Positions 8,398 through 17,179 of a DNA stretch of 64,000 nucleotides are shown here, piece by piece (within the stretch, counting starts at the first letter, position 1; each line of letters begins with the position of its first letter). The notes below the pieces were generated by a model. That model was not told where the DNA came from. It made no database searches and worked only from the letters and a program-made list of their open reading frames with translations. Source of the stretch: Verrucomicrobiota bacterium (GTDB taxonomy: Bacteria; Verrucomicrobiota; Verrucomicrobiia; Opitutales; Opitutaceae); NCBI GenBank assembly GCA_016721945.1, contig JADKHC010000002.1:195354-259353 (forward strand), in the 5' to 3' direction. The position numbers and the translations under genes were made by a program.

Positions 8398-10083
8398 GTG
8401 ACTAAGATCCTAAGAAATACAGTTTGGTTCAACGTTTGCCTCGCCTTTTTCTGTGTCGGCCTGACCGCTGCGGTCACCCCCAACGCCAACCTGACACCTG
8501 ATCAGCTTGCCACACGTTTCCTTGCCCAAGCGACCTTCGGCCCCTCACCCACTTCGCTCGCAGAAATTCAGGCGATTGGTTATGATTATAACGCCTGGAT
8601 AACCCAGCAAGCCGCGCTGCCCGTGACGACTTCCGTCCCACTTTTGCACGCCGCCAAAGTTGCCGACACCACCATTACGTCCTTCAGCAGCAGCCATAAT
8701 CGCCGCGCGCGTAACCAGATCATGCTCACGGCGCCCGATCAATTGCGCCAGCGGGTGGCCTATGCGCTCAGCCAGATTTTAGTCATCTCCGACAACGACT
8801 CAAACATCTCAGGCGCCCAGGAAGGATCGAGCAATTACTACGACATGCTCGCACGAAACGCACTGGGGAATTTCAACACCCTGCTCATGGACGTGACGCG
8901 TCACCCGATGATGGGCCGCTACCTCAGCCATTATAAAAATCGCAAAACCAACCCCACAACCGGCACACGCCCTGACGAAAACTTCGCTCGTGAAGTGATG
9001 CAGTTGTTCACCATCGGTCTTTACCTGCTCAACCCCAATGGCACCCACCAGAATGATGCCAACGGTCGTCCACTCGAATCCTACACCAACGACGACATCA
9101 CCGAATTTGCCCGCGTCTTCACCGGCTTCACCGACGAAAGCACCAACAACACCGGCACCGGAACTGGTCGCTTGGACTTTCCCTCGGCGACCTCCAACTA
9201 CACGGCACCGATGCGCATGTGGGAAAATCAGCACGATATCGCTAGCAAGAAACTGCTGAGCTACACCGGCGCCCGCAAACTCACGCTCCCCGCCGCCCAA
9301 ACCGGCCTAGTTGACGTACAAGATGCTATCGACAATCTCGTCGAACATCCCAATACCGCGCCTTTCATCTCGCGTCTGCTCATTCAACGTCTTGTCACCT
9401 CTAGTCCCACCGCCGCCTATGTCGGCCGCGTGGCCGCCGTCTTCGTCAACAACGGCCAGGGCGTGCGTGGTGACTTGCTCGCCGTCGTTCGCGCCATCCT
9501 GACCGACTCTGAAGCACGCGACGTCTCCTTCATCACCGACCCCGCGCACGGTAAACTCCAGGAGCCTTTCCTCCGCCTCACGCAACTCCTGCGCGCTTTC
9601 CGCTTCAGCGTCAGCGCTGGCACGCTTCCCTACGATTTCGGTTATAACTTCACCGAAAACACGATGGGCCAGTTTCCCCTCGGCTCGCCCTCTGTATTCA
9701 ACTTCTACTCACCCGATTTCGCTCCCGACGGCGCGATCAACCAGGCAGGCCTCGTAGCCCCCGAGTTCCAGATCCTGAACTCCGTCTTCTCCGTCACTTT
9801 TCCCAACGCCGTCTACAATCTCATCCAAAACGGCGCAGGCCAGTTTACCCTCGACATCGCTGAGCAGGAAACCCTCGCCGCCGATGCCACCCAACTTCTC
9901 GATAACCTTAATCTATACCTAACGCACGGCACCATGAGCACCGAAACCCGGGCCGCCCTCACCACCGCACTCTCGAAAGTCACCGCCGCCATGGTCCCCT
10001 CCGGCAGTACCCTCGGCCGGACCAAGGCCAGACTCGCCATCCACCTCATCGCACTCTCCCCCGATTTCGTCATCCTTAAGTAA
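8398..10083 (+). CDS. DUF1800 domain-containing secreted protein
   Basis: A 561-residue protein from a GTG at 8398, with a signal-peptide-like N-terminus (NVCLAFFCVGLTAAV). The body matches DUF1800, for example RFLAQATFGPSPTSLAEIQ near the N-terminus, RHPMMGRYLSHYKNRK, and DENFAREVMQLFTIGLY in the middle. It sits 12 bases upstream of a DUF1501 gene; the two families are habitually paired in Planctomycetota and Verrucomicrobiota. The biochemical function of the pair is not established. A GTG start is chosen because it gives the signal peptide and no upstream ATG does so. Confidence 0.85.
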   Translation: MTKILRNTVWFNVCLAFFCVGLTAAVTPNANLTPDQLATRFLAQATFGPSPTSLAEIQAIGYDYNAWITQQAALPVTTSVPLLHAAKVADTTITSFSSSHNRRARNQIMLTAPDQLRQRVAYALSQILVISDNDSNISGAQEGSSNYYDMLARNALGNFNTLLMDVTRHPMMGRYLSHYKNRKTNPTTGTRPDENFAREVMQLFTIGLYLLNPNGTHQNDANGRPLESYTNDDITEFARVFTGFTDESTNNTGTGTGRLDFPSATSNYTAPMRMWENQHDIASKKLLSYTGARKLTLPAAQTGLVDVQDAIDNLVEHPNTAPFISRLLIQRLVTSSPTAAYVGRVAAVFVNNGQGVRGDLLAVVRAILTDSEARDVSFITDPAHGKLQEPFLRLTQLLRAFRFSVSAGTLPYDFGYNFTENTMGQFPLGSPSVFNFYSPDFAPDGAINQAGLVAPEFQILNSVFSVTFPNAVYNLIQNGAGQFTLDIAEQETLAADATQLLDNLNLYLTHGTMSTETRAALTTALSKVTAAMVPSGSTLGRTKARLAIHLIALSPDFVILK

Positions 10084-10095
10084 CCACTGGCTACC

Positions 10096-11691
10096 GTGAA
10101 AAAATCCGCTCCAGATCTTACCCGCCGCGAGTTCCTCGGTCAGGCCAGCTGCGCCGGTGTCGGCGCCACTGCGCTCTTCTCCACCCTACTCAGCCTCCGT
10201 CTCGCCAACTCGCTCGCGGCCCAAAGTGCTCCACCCACCAGCGATTACAAGGCCCTCGTCTGCCTCTTCCTCTCCGGCGGCAACGACTCGTTCAACATGC
10301 TGGTGCCCACCACGAGCGGCGAATACGACGCCTACGCCCGCATCCGTGGCAACCTCGCCCTCCCAGCCACCAGCCTCCTTCAAATCACGCCGGGCAACAT
10401 GGGCGGGCGCACCCTCGGTATCCACCCAGCCATGACAGAGGTGCAAAGCCTCTTCAACGCCGGCAATCTCTCCTTTGTCTCCAACGTCGGCTCGCTCGTC
10501 CGCCCCACCACGCTCGCCGAATACAAAACCGGTCGCAATCGTCCTGTCTCGCTCTACTCCCACGACGACCAGATCAAGCAGTGGCAGACCTGCATGCCCG
10601 ACAAGCGCACCGCCATCGGCTGGGGTGGTCGTGCCGCCGACATCCTGCAATCCCTCAACAAAGACAGCCTCGTCTCGATGAACATTTCGCTGGCAGGCCA
10701 GAATGCTTTTCTCCGTGGCGAACAAGCTTTCACCTACAGCGTCGGCTCAGGCGGAGCCACCGCGCTCACCGGATACAATCCGCTCTCAGTCAACAATCTC
10801 ACCGCCGTACGTAGCGCCGCCGTGGACAGCATGCTCGTAGCCGACTACCGCAGCCTCTTCGAAAAATCCTACGCCGGCTCCACCGTCGACGCCGTTGAAA
10901 CCTACTACGAGTTCACGAGTGCGCTTACCGGCATCACGTTGGCCACACCAACGCCCACCGGTAATTCCCTGGCCAACAATCTCGCCATGATCGCCAAGAT
11001 CGCCTCGGCCAACGGCAAGCTCGGCGCCAAACGCCAGGTGTTCTTCGTTCAGATCGGCGGCTGGGATCACCACGACGACGTCGTCACCAAACAGCAAACG
11101 ATGCTCGCAACCGTCAGCCAGGCCCTCGGTTTCTTCTGGTCCGCCCTCGGCGACGTCGGCCTGCGCAACAACGTCACCCTCTTCACCGCCTCCGACTTCG
11201 CCCGCACGCTCACTTCCAACGGAAACGGCTCCGATCACGCCTGGGGCGGCAATCACCTGGCCATGGGCGGTGCCGTTGCCGGTGGCAATGTTTTCGGTAA
11301 CAAAGCTCAAGGCTACTATCCAGACTTCCAAAACATTGCCACGATCGACACCGGCCAAGGCCGCCTCATACCCGGCGTCGCAGTCGATGAATACGCCCGC
11401 GACCTGCTCACCTGGTTCGGCATCACCAAGGCCGACCTCGACTACGTTCTTCCCGCCTTTAGCTCCCGCTTCGATACCCGCGAACCGCTCGGTATCATGA
11501 CCGCGCCCTACACCCCGCCACCATCCAGCAGTTCGAGCAGTTCTAGCGGTGGCACCCAAAGTGGCGGCGGAGGTGGCGGTGGTGGATCCATGGGCGGACT
11601 CGCCACGGGCGCCGCCGGAGCTGCCCTCATTCTAAAAATGATCGCCGACCGCAAAGCCCGCATCAAAGCCGAAGAATCCCGCACCAGTTAG
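10096..11691 (+). CDS. DUF1501 domain-containing Tat-exported protein
   Basis: A 531-residue protein from a GTG at 10096. It has a twin-arginine signal TRREFLGQAS at residues 9-18 followed by a hydrophobic stretch. The DUF1501 domain (sulfatase/alkaline-phosphatase superfamily relatives) shows LFLSGGNDSFNMLVP, SLYSHDDQIKQWQ, QIGGWDHHDDV and TASDFARTLTSNG with NGSDHAWGGNH. The C-terminus is odd: PPPSSSSSSSSGGTQS, a Gly-run, a hydrophobic helix, then a basic tail RKARIKAEE. This resembles a linker plus membrane anchor or sorting tail. It is likely co-transcribed with the DUF1800 gene. Function unknown. Confidence 0.87.
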   Translation: MKKSAPDLTRREFLGQASCAGVGATALFSTLLSLRLANSLAAQSAPPTSDYKALVCLFLSGGNDSFNMLVPTTSGEYDAYARIRGNLALPATSLLQITPGNMGGRTLGIHPAMTEVQSLFNAGNLSFVSNVGSLVRPTTLAEYKTGRNRPVSLYSHDDQIKQWQTCMPDKRTAIGWGGRAADILQSLNKDSLVSMNISLAGQNAFLRGEQAFTYSVGSGGATALTGYNPLSVNNLTAVRSAAVDSMLVADYRSLFEKSYAGSTVDAVETYYEFTSALTGITLATPTPTGNSLANNLAMIAKIASANGKLGAKRQVFFVQIGGWDHHDDVVTKQQTMLATVSQALGFFWSALGDVGLRNNVTLFTASDFARTLTSNGNGSDHAWGGNHLAMGGAVAGGNVFGNKAQGYYPDFQNIATIDTGQGRLIPGVAVDEYARDLLTWFGITKADLDYVLPAFSSRFDTREPLGIMTAPYTPPPSSSSSSSSGGTQSGGGGGGGGSMGGLATGAAGAALILKMIADRKARIKAEESRTS

Positions 11692-11698
11692 TGAATGA

Positions 11699-11844
11699 GG
11701 TTCGTGGTGGAGCCCGTTGTCCCAAACCGGCTGGTTCGAGGTAGGGCGCGTTATCCCTAACGCGCCGGAGCGACACCACCAACGAACCAGCGTCGATCCA
11801 CATAATCGACGTCTTACGGCGGACTAAGGATAGTCCGCCCTACC
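11699..11844. repeat. REP-like palindromic cluster
   Basis: It contains the hairpins GGTAGGGCGCGTTATCCCTA, continuing ACGCGCC (11740-11766), and GGCGGACTAAGGATAGTCCG, continuing CCCTACC (11818-11844). Outer words are GGTTCGTGGTGG (11699-11710) and CCACCAACGAACC (11776-11788), which are complementary apart from one base. It also carries GGTGGAGCCCGTTGTC, shared with 41261. It fills the 163-base gap between the DUF1501 and cimA genes. Confidence 0.65.
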
Positions 11845-11854
11845 TTCAAAGATC

Positions 11855-13426
11855 TCACGCTTGCTGCAACTTGTACTCCACCGCGTCGCGCAACGCTTCC
11901 CAGCTGGCGTCGATGATATTGTCGCTTACCCCAACCGTTCCCCAGATGGAATGGCCGTCGGTGGTCTCGATCAGCACGCGAGTCCGCGCATTCGCGCTCT
12001 GCCGACTGTCGAGAATGCGCACCTTGTAATCCGTCAAACGCGTCGTCTTCAGCACCGGAAAAACACCTTCGAGTGCAAGGCGCAAAGCTTTGTCGAGCGC
12101 ACCGACCGGACCCGTGCCTTCGGCAACCGTGTGGACGAGTTCGCCATTGATGCGCAGCTTGACCGTGGCCTCAGCCACCAGACTCAGCTCGGGTCCGCGA
12201 CGTTCGACGATCACGCGATACGACTCTAGTTCGAACGATGACTTCTTCTGCCCAAGCGATTTTGCCAGAAGCAGTTTCAACGACGCATCCGCCGCCTCGA
12301 ATTCATAACCGCGAAATTCGAGTTCCTTCAACTCATCGATCAACCCTTTCATCGCAGGCGATTTCTCGTCGATCTCGTAGCCGAGTTCCTTCGACTTCAT
12401 GGCGATGCTGCTGCGTCCGGCCAAATCGGAGACCAGTACGCGCGTGCGGTTACCCACCAAAGCCGGGTCGATGTGCTCATAGCTACTCTTAACCTTGAGC
12501 GCAGCGTTGGCATGCAGACCGCCCTTGTGCGCAAACGCCGATGCACCGACGTACGCCGACTTAGTATCTGGCCGAAGGTTCGCCAATTCGTCGAAGTACA
12601 GCGACAGATCGCGCAACTGGTGCAGATTTACTGCGCAGTGCGCCGTACGCCCCATCTTCAAAAACAGATTCGGCAGGATCGTGATGAGATTGGCGTTGCC
12701 GGTGCGTTCGCCATAACCATTCACCGTACCCTGCACGAGCGACGCACCCGCCGAAATGCCCGCAAGCGAGAGTGCCACACCGAGACCGCTGTCGTTATGG
12801 CAATGCACGCCGACTTTGTCCGCGCCGAACTCCTTCACCACACGCGCGACGATGTCTTTGAATTCATCGACCATCGTACCGCCGTTCGTATCGCACAGCG
12901 TGAGATTGCTCGCACCACCCTTGATCGCCGCCGCGAGCGTACGCAGCGCGTAGTCAGGATTGTTTTTATAACCGTCGAAAAAATGTTCGGCGTCGTGGAT
13001 GACCTCGCGGCCATTCGCGACGAGAAACGCGGCCGAGTCCTCGATCATCGCAAGATTTTCTTCGAGCGTCGTGCGCAAGATCTCGGTCACGTGCAGCGTC
13101 CACGTTTTACCGACGAGTGTCAGGACCGGCACATTGCTGTCGAGCAACGTGCGCAGCTGCGAATCATCCGACGCCTTGCCGCCCGCGCGCCGTGTCGAAC
13201 CGAACGCCGCGAGTTTGGCGTGTTTGAAACGGATATTTTTAACTTCTTGGAAAAACGTGATGTCGCGCGGATTGGAGCCCGGATAACCGCCCTCGATATA
13301 GTCCACACCGAACTGGTCGAGCTTCTCCGCGATGAGGAGCTTATCTGTAACCGAAAAACTGATACCCTCACCCTGCGTGCCGTCGCGGAGGGTGGTGTCG
13401 TAGATAAGGACATTATTGGAATTCAT
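11855..13426 (-). CDS. cimA: Citramalate synthase
   Basis: A 523-residue enzyme condensing pyruvate and acetyl-CoA to (R)-citramalate, the first step of threonine-independent isoleucine synthesis. The N-terminal DRE-TIM barrel begins YDTTLRDGTQGEGISFSV, the citramalate-synthase signature. HCHNDSGLGVA carries metal-binding His residues and GYGERTGNANL is also conserved. The C-terminal ~130 residues form a LeuA-type allosteric domain (YKVRILDS... DGHSIWGTVGVSDN). The ATG at 13426 is preferred over 13477. Immediately upstream lie a terminator and an Ile-rich leader peptide, which fits the isoleucine assignment. A 2-isopropylmalate synthase is the alternative but fits less well. Confidence 0.9.
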   Translation of the reverse strand: MNSNNVLIYDTTLRDGTQGEGISFSVTDKLLIAEKLDQFGVDYIEGGYPGSNPRDITFFQEVKNIRFKHAKLAAFGSTRRAGGKASDDSQLRTLLDSNVPVLTLVGKTWTLHVTEILRTTLEENLAMIEDSAAFLVANGREVIHDAEHFFDGYKNNPDYALRTLAAAIKGGASNLTLCDTNGGTMVDEFKDIVARVVKEFGADKVGVHCHNDSGLGVALSLAGISAGASLVQGTVNGYGERTGNANLITILPNLFLKMGRTAHCAVNLHQLRDLSLYFDELANLRPDTKSAYVGASAFAHKGGLHANAALKVKSSYEHIDPALVGNRTRVLVSDLAGRSSIAMKSKELGYEIDEKSPAMKGLIDELKELEFRGYEFEAADASLKLLLAKSLGQKKSSFELESYRVIVERRGPELSLVAEATVKLRINGELVHTVAEGTGPVGALDKALRLALEGVFPVLKTTRLTDYKVRILDSRQSANARTRVLIETTDGHSIWGTVGVSDNIIDASWEALRDAVEYKLQQA

Positions 13427-13475
13427 GGGCGAGAATGATGGGAGCGTTACGAGTAAAAGTGTAGGAGTGGAGAAC

Positions 13476-13504
13476 AAAAAACCCCGGGCTTTGTTGGCCC
13501 GGGG
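13476..13504 (-). terminator. Attenuator terminator in the cimA leader
   Basis: Read on the minus strand: CCCCGGGC, loop CAACAAA, GCCCGGGG, then six T. It is a perfect 8-bp GC stem plus T-run, only ~50 bases upstream of the cimA ATG and ~30 bases after the leader-peptide stop. Its 5' arm shares seven complementary bases (CCCGGGC) with the end of the leader-peptide coding region, so an alternative antiterminator pairing is possible. Confidence 0.85.
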
Positions 13505-13531
13505 TCTAGGAAATTCAGAGGTGTGTATAGA

Positions 13532-13618
13532 TCACACGTTATTTCCATGCCCGGGCGCGCGGCCCGAAATAATAATCGAGCTGCTAATCGAAATAATGAT
13601 AGCGCGAATTGCGGACAT
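13532..13618 (-). CDS. Isoleucine-rich leader peptide of cimA (attenuation)
   Basis: ATG at 13618 to TGA at 13532-13534 encodes 28 residues, starting MSAIRAIIISISSSIIIS. Eight of the 28 are Ile (seven ATT, one ATC), in two clusters at positions 7-11 and 15-17. The peptide ends shortly before an intrinsic terminator that precedes cimA. This is the arrangement of classic amino-acid attenuators: ribosomes stalling at Ile codons would leave the downstream CCCGGGC free to pair with the terminator arm and permit read-through. The pairing is inference from sequence; the peptide and hairpin are directly visible. Confidence 0.8.
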   Translation of the reverse strand: MSAIRAIIISISSSIIISGRAPGHGNNV

Positions 13619-13861
13619 GGATGAGAGAGCCCGAACCGTAGTCAAAACAGCCGCTTTGTCCAGTCGGTGTATTAAATAGAGGCCAACGCCTGAAGTCACA
13701 GGACCGCTCACGGATGCAGCTAATCTCGGACATCTGACATCGGACCTCTGGTATCAAAAGTGTTTCCCCCTTGTCTCATGCGCCCCTGAACCTAACCTTC
13801 CGCCACTCCCTTGCGGCTACCACCAACAGTATCAAGTCCGCAAGTAACGAGTACGCCAACC

Positions 13862-13887
13862 AAGTGCGTTTTTGGCATATCGCACTT
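13862..13887. repeat. Inverted repeat upstream of GIY-YIG gene
   Basis: AAGTGCG (13862-13868) and CGCACTT (13881-13887) form a perfect 7-bp inverted repeat with a 12-base spacer, 31 bases before the ATG at 13918. It could be an operator or a 5' UTR hairpin. The rest of the 13427-13917 gap holds the cimA leader and short word repeats such as GGACATCTGACATCGGACC. Confidence 0.35.
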
Positions 13888-13917
13888 TGGACGGCTCAAA
13901 GCCCCAACAACGCCCAA

Positions 13918-14769
13918 ATGAATAAGCCCTACTCCATCAAAATTTTTCTGCCTGGCGGAGATCCCGATGGTCTCCGCACCATTGAAAAGTCGAACTGGAG
14001 CGGGGCAGGCATAGTCATTCCGCGTTCACTCATGGCAGAAGCAAAAAGCCGCCGTGAGTTAACCCGAACCGGTGTCTATGTGCTAGTCGGCCCAGCCGAA
14101 GAATCCGGACTGCCCCGCATATACATTGGCGAAGGCGATCCCATCCGGCCACGACTGGAACAACATGCTTCTAAAAAAGACTTCTGGACGAGTTGCATTG
14201 CCTTCACGAGCAAGGACGAAAACCTGAATAAAGCTCACGTGCAGTACATCGAATCGCGTCTGATCGCGCTCGCTGCACAAGCCAAAAGGTGTGTGTTGGA
14301 CAATGGAAACGCGCCAGCCCTACCCTCGCTTTCAGAAGCCGATGTTGCGGATGCTGAGGGATTCCTTTCGGAAATGCTGCTCTGCTTTCCTGTCCTCGGC
14401 CTCGGGGTCTTTACGGCAGCAGCACCTGTGCAAAAGAGCGCCAAACTACTCTTCATCGTCAGCAAAGGCGTAAAAGCGCAAGGAATGGAAACGCTGGAAG
14501 GCTTCGTCGTGCGCGTGGGCAGTGAAGCAGTAAAAAACGAGGTTTCCTCCTGCCATGCCTACCTTAAAGAACTGCGATCCGCATTAATCGATAACGGCGT
14601 TCTAAAACAAGCCAGCGAGAATTATATCTTCGCGCAGGACTATGTTTTCGCTTCGCCATCAACCGCAGCCGGAGTTGTTCAAGGACGATCAGCAAACGGG
14701 CGTGTGGATTGGAAAACAAAAGAAGGCAAAACGCTCAAAGAGCTACAGGAAGCCGACGTTAAGGAATGA
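13918..14769 (+). CDS. GIY-YIG nuclease family protein with DUF4357-like C-terminus
   Basis: A 283-residue protein from ATG 13918; a longer TTG frame from 13771 adds unsupported residues. A GIY-YIG core is visible: TGVYVLVG (~50-57), then RIYIGEGDPIRPRLEQH (~67-83), and a likely metal-binding Glu in HVQYIESRL (~112). The C-terminus YVFASPSTAAGVVQGRSANG with VDWKTKEGKTL matches DUF4357. Such proteins are widespread, often orphan or near defence and mobile genes, with no defined substrate. No restriction methylase or other defence partner lies beside it; the next gene is a convergent small methyltransferase. Confidence 0.75.
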   Translation: MNKPYSIKIFLPGGDPDGLRTIEKSNWSGAGIVIPRSLMAEAKSRRELTRTGVYVLVGPAEESGLPRIYIGEGDPIRPRLEQHASKKDFWTSCIAFTSKDENLNKAHVQYIESRLIALAAQAKRCVLDNGNAPALPSLSEADVADAEGFLSEMLLCFPVLGLGVFTAAAPVQKSAKLLFIVSKGVKAQGMETLEGFVVRVGSEAVKNEVSSCHAYLKELRSALIDNGVLKQASENYIFAQDYVFASPSTAAGVVQGRSANGRVDWKTKEGKTLKELQEADVKE

Positions 14770-14805
14770 GTTTGGTGATTTATCGAGGGAGAAAATGTCC
14801 TGCCC

Positions 14806-15504
14806 TCAGGTCGGTTTCAATGCATAAAACCCTGCTTGCATGTGGGCGCGCCAGAAGAGTTCGGCGGTGGTGAAACCAACCGACTGAAACAACGCGAGGT
14901 GTTCAGCGATGCGGATCGGTTTCAGCTCGGTACCAAACCGGGCGAGATGCGTTTCCACATCGGCGAGCGTGCGGCCTTGGCGAAGCTGGAACTCGCGCCA
15001 GCGGTGCAATCCGATTTCTCGTCCGCGAACGGAATCGCAATCGATATTCTCGAAAACAATCAGGACGCCTCCCGGAGCGAGAATTTCGAAACAACCACGC
15101 ACTGCCGCCAAACGGCCGACGGGGTCATGATAGTGGTGACACAACATCGCGGTCACGACTTGCGCTTGTATACGCGGCATCAACGCGGGCAAGCCTTCAC
15201 TCGGCGTCGGTGGGAGGATCGTGATTTTTGAGGACGGTTGACCGGCAAAACGCGCGCGAGCCTGCGTCAACATCGCTTCCGATGGATCAGCGAGAACGAA
15301 CTGCGTGCGCGGAAAAGCAGGCAACGCACGCTCGATCAAAGCGCCCGTACCAGAACCAGTGTCCACCCACAACAGCGGTTCACCTGCAATTGAGCGCACG
15401 AGATCGAGCGTCTCGGCCTGAATCGCATCATAGAACGGAATGACGTGCCGGATTTCGGCATCATAGCGATGAGCGGGATGAACCGAAGCGTTGTCGTTGG
15501 CCAT
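14806..15504 (-). CDS. Class I SAM-dependent methyltransferase
   Basis: A 232-residue protein from ATG 15504 (MANDNASVHPAHRYDAEIRH); a frame extension to 15513 is possible. Motif I is WVDTGSGTGALIERAL, motif II VLADPSEAML, and GGVLIVFENID follows the catalytic region. This matches the small-molecule methyltransferase fold (Methyltransf_25-like). The substrate is unknown. It is transcribed alone, convergent with the GIY-YIG gene. The 311 bases upstream consist of two families of palindromic repeats. Confidence 0.8.
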   Translation of the reverse strand: MANDNASVHPAHRYDAEIRHVIPFYDAIQAETLDLVRSIAGEPLLWVDTGSGTGALIERALPAFPRTQFVLADPSEAMLTQARARFAGQPSSKITILPPTPSEGLPALMPRIQAQVVTAMLCHHYHDPVGRLAAVRGCFEILAPGGVLIVFENIDCDSVRGREIGLHRWREFQLRQGRTLADVETHLARFGTELKPIRIAEHLALFQSVGFTTAELFWRAHMQAGFYALKPT

Positions 15505-15550
15505 GGTGAGCAAAGGTGGAACGTAAGACCAAACGCTTCAACTCAAAGGC

Positions 15551-15600
15551 AGGACAATACGCCGCATTGTCCTCGGCGGTTGCGGGGGAACCGCCCTACC
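15551..15600. repeat. REP-like double hairpin
   Basis: AGGACAAT-ACGCCGC-ATTGTCCT (15551-15573) is directly followed by GGCGGTT...AACCGCCCTACC (15575-15600). In the reverse direction this reads GGTAGG, hairpin, GAGGAC, hairpin, the same architecture as 61045-61099. It lies in the 15505-15815 gap. Confidence 0.7.
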
Positions 15601-15618
15601 CTCGGAATCCTTTCGGAC

Positions 15619-15704
15619 TTCTTTGCGTCTTGGCGCCTCTGCGTGAGACCCAACTACCATCGATAGGTCATTTGGCTCACGCAGAGGCGCTGAGACACAA
15701 AGAA
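15619..15704. repeat. Inverted repeat element (CTTTGCGTCTTGGCGCCTCTGCG type)
   Basis: The left arm 15619-15647 starts TTCTTTGCGTCTTGGCGCC and ends TCTGCGTGAG. The right arm 15676-15704 is its near-perfect reverse complement (CTCACGCAGAGGCGCTGAGA, then CACAAAGAA). The arms are 29 bases with two or three mismatches and a 28-base spacer. It is a long non-coding palindrome without a T-run. Confidence 0.7.
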
Positions 15705-15815
15705 TACCATGTAGTACAGCGGATGATGGATCTTTCGCTGCGCTCAAGATGACAATCCCTCCGCTTCCGACCTTAGCGTTTATTAGCAGTAATTAGCGGT
15801 TTATCATGGTTCGAG

Positions 15816-17171
15816 TCAGCTCTGCGCTTCGATGAACTTGCGGACGGCGTCAACCGTGGCTGGGATGCGGTGCTTAACCAGCGGCTTCGACTTCAATGCT
15901 TCCAAAGCGCGATGCGTCGAATCGGTGCCGGTCGCTTGCTTGATCACCTCTGGGAACTTCGCGGGATGCGCAGTCGAGAGAACAACGCTGGTGCGGTCGG
16001 GTGAAAGATCCTTGAAGCCGCAGGCGGTGTGTGGATCGACGATGTATCCGTATTTCGAATGCACGTCGCGAATGATCGACGCGATCTCGGCATCGGTCGT
16101 GCGTGAAGCGGTGAAGCTGTCGCGATTGAAATTCTCGAACTTGTAGCGGCCTGTCTGTTTGAACTCGGCCATCACGGCACGCACGCGGGACGGATCGCGG
16201 TTTTCCATGAAGTACAGGAAGCGCTCAAAGTTCGAGGCGACCTGGATATCCATCGACGGCGCGTGACTCGGATGCACATCGGCGACCGAATAATCACCGG
16301 TGGTGAAGAGGCGGTAGAGAATATCGTTCTGGTTAGTCGCGACGCGGAAGCCGGTAATCGGCACGCCCATTTTTTGCACGAGGTAGCCAGCGAGGACGTT
16401 GCCGAAATTACCCGTAGGGACCACGAATTCCAATTTCTCGCGAGCAGCGGGAGGGAGGCGAAGCCAGGCGTAAATGTAGTACACGCACTGAGCGAGCACG
16501 CGCGCGAGGTTGATCGAGTTGACGGCGCTCAGGCGGTGACGAGCGCGGAAATCTTGGTCCTCGAAGATGGTTTTGAGTACGGCTTGCGCGTCATCAAACG
16601 TGCCATCAACTGCGAGTGCGAACACGTTGTCCGCGCCGGTGCAGGCCATCTGGCGCTCTTGGAGCGGTGAGACTCGGCCATCGGGATAGAGGATGAAAAT
16701 CTTCGCGCGGGCGCGGTCGAGCAAGCCATGGATGGCGGCCGCGCCGGTATCGCCAGAAGTGGCACCAAGCACGGTGAGCGATTCACTGCGAACTGCGCAT
16801 TGGTGTTCGTAGAGATTGCCGAGGAGCTGGAGCGCAAAGTCTTTGAACGCGAGCGTGGGGCCGTGGAAGAGCTCCAACACCCAGGTGCGCTCGTCGAGTT
16901 TCTTGAGCGGCGCGATTTCCGGATGGTCGAAGCGCGTATAGGATTTATTGACTATTTTGCGCAACGTCTCGGATGGGATGTCGGTCGCGAAGAGTTTGAG
17001 AAATTCGAAGCAGAGTTCGGCGTAACCCAATTTAGCCCAACCATCTAGTTTGGCAGCGATGTCCGGCAAACGCTCCGGCAAGTACAAACCGCCATCCGGA
17101 GCGAGCCCGGTGGCCACGGCATCGGAGAAGCCAAGAGGAGGAGTTTGTCCGCGGGTTGAGATGAAGCGCAT
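15816..17171 (-). CDS. thrC: Threonine synthase
   Basis: A 451-residue PLP enzyme converting O-phosphohomoserine to threonine. The N-terminus STRGQTPPLGFSDAVATGL with DGGLYLPE is typical. The PLP lysine sits in FHGPTLAFKDFALQLLG. Other visible blocks are LGATSGDTGAAAIHGL and VPTGNFGNVLAGY. Length matches the family. lysC lies upstream on the same strand, but a four-helix-bundle element separates them. The start codon is only nine bases from the element's inverted-repeat edge, so its ribosome-binding region may have been altered by the insertion. Confidence 0.95.
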   Translation of the reverse strand: MRFISTRGQTPPLGFSDAVATGLAPDGGLYLPERLPDIAAKLDGWAKLGYAELCFEFLKLFATDIPSETLRKIVNKSYTRFDHPEIAPLKKLDERTWVLELFHGPTLAFKDFALQLLGNLYEHQCAVRSESLTVLGATSGDTGAAAIHGLLDRARAKIFILYPDGRVSPLQERQMACTGADNVFALAVDGTFDDAQAVLKTIFEDQDFRARHRLSAVNSINLARVLAQCVYYIYAWLRLPPAAREKLEFVVPTGNFGNVLAGYLVQKMGVPITGFRVATNQNDILYRLFTTGDYSVADVHPSHAPSMDIQVASNFERFLYFMENRDPSRVRAVMAEFKQTGRYKFENFNRDSFTASRTTDAEIASIIRDVHSKYGYIVDPHTACGFKDLSPDRTSVVLSTAHPAKFPEVIKQATGTDSTHRALEALKSKPLVKHRIPATVDAVRKFIEAQS

Positions 17172-17179
17172 GATATAAG

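Noticed and set aside
12473..13438. 321-residue open frame antisense to cimA
   Set aside because: Shadow of cimA, Arg-rich with no domain.
13771..13917. N-terminal extension of the GIY-YIG protein
   Set aside because: TTG start with no family support; ATG 13918 matches the conserved N-terminus.
13918..15504. GIY-YIG gene plus methyltransferase as a restriction-modification system
   Set aside because: They are convergent, the methyltransferase resembles small-molecule enzymes without DNA methylase motifs, and no specificity subunit is present.
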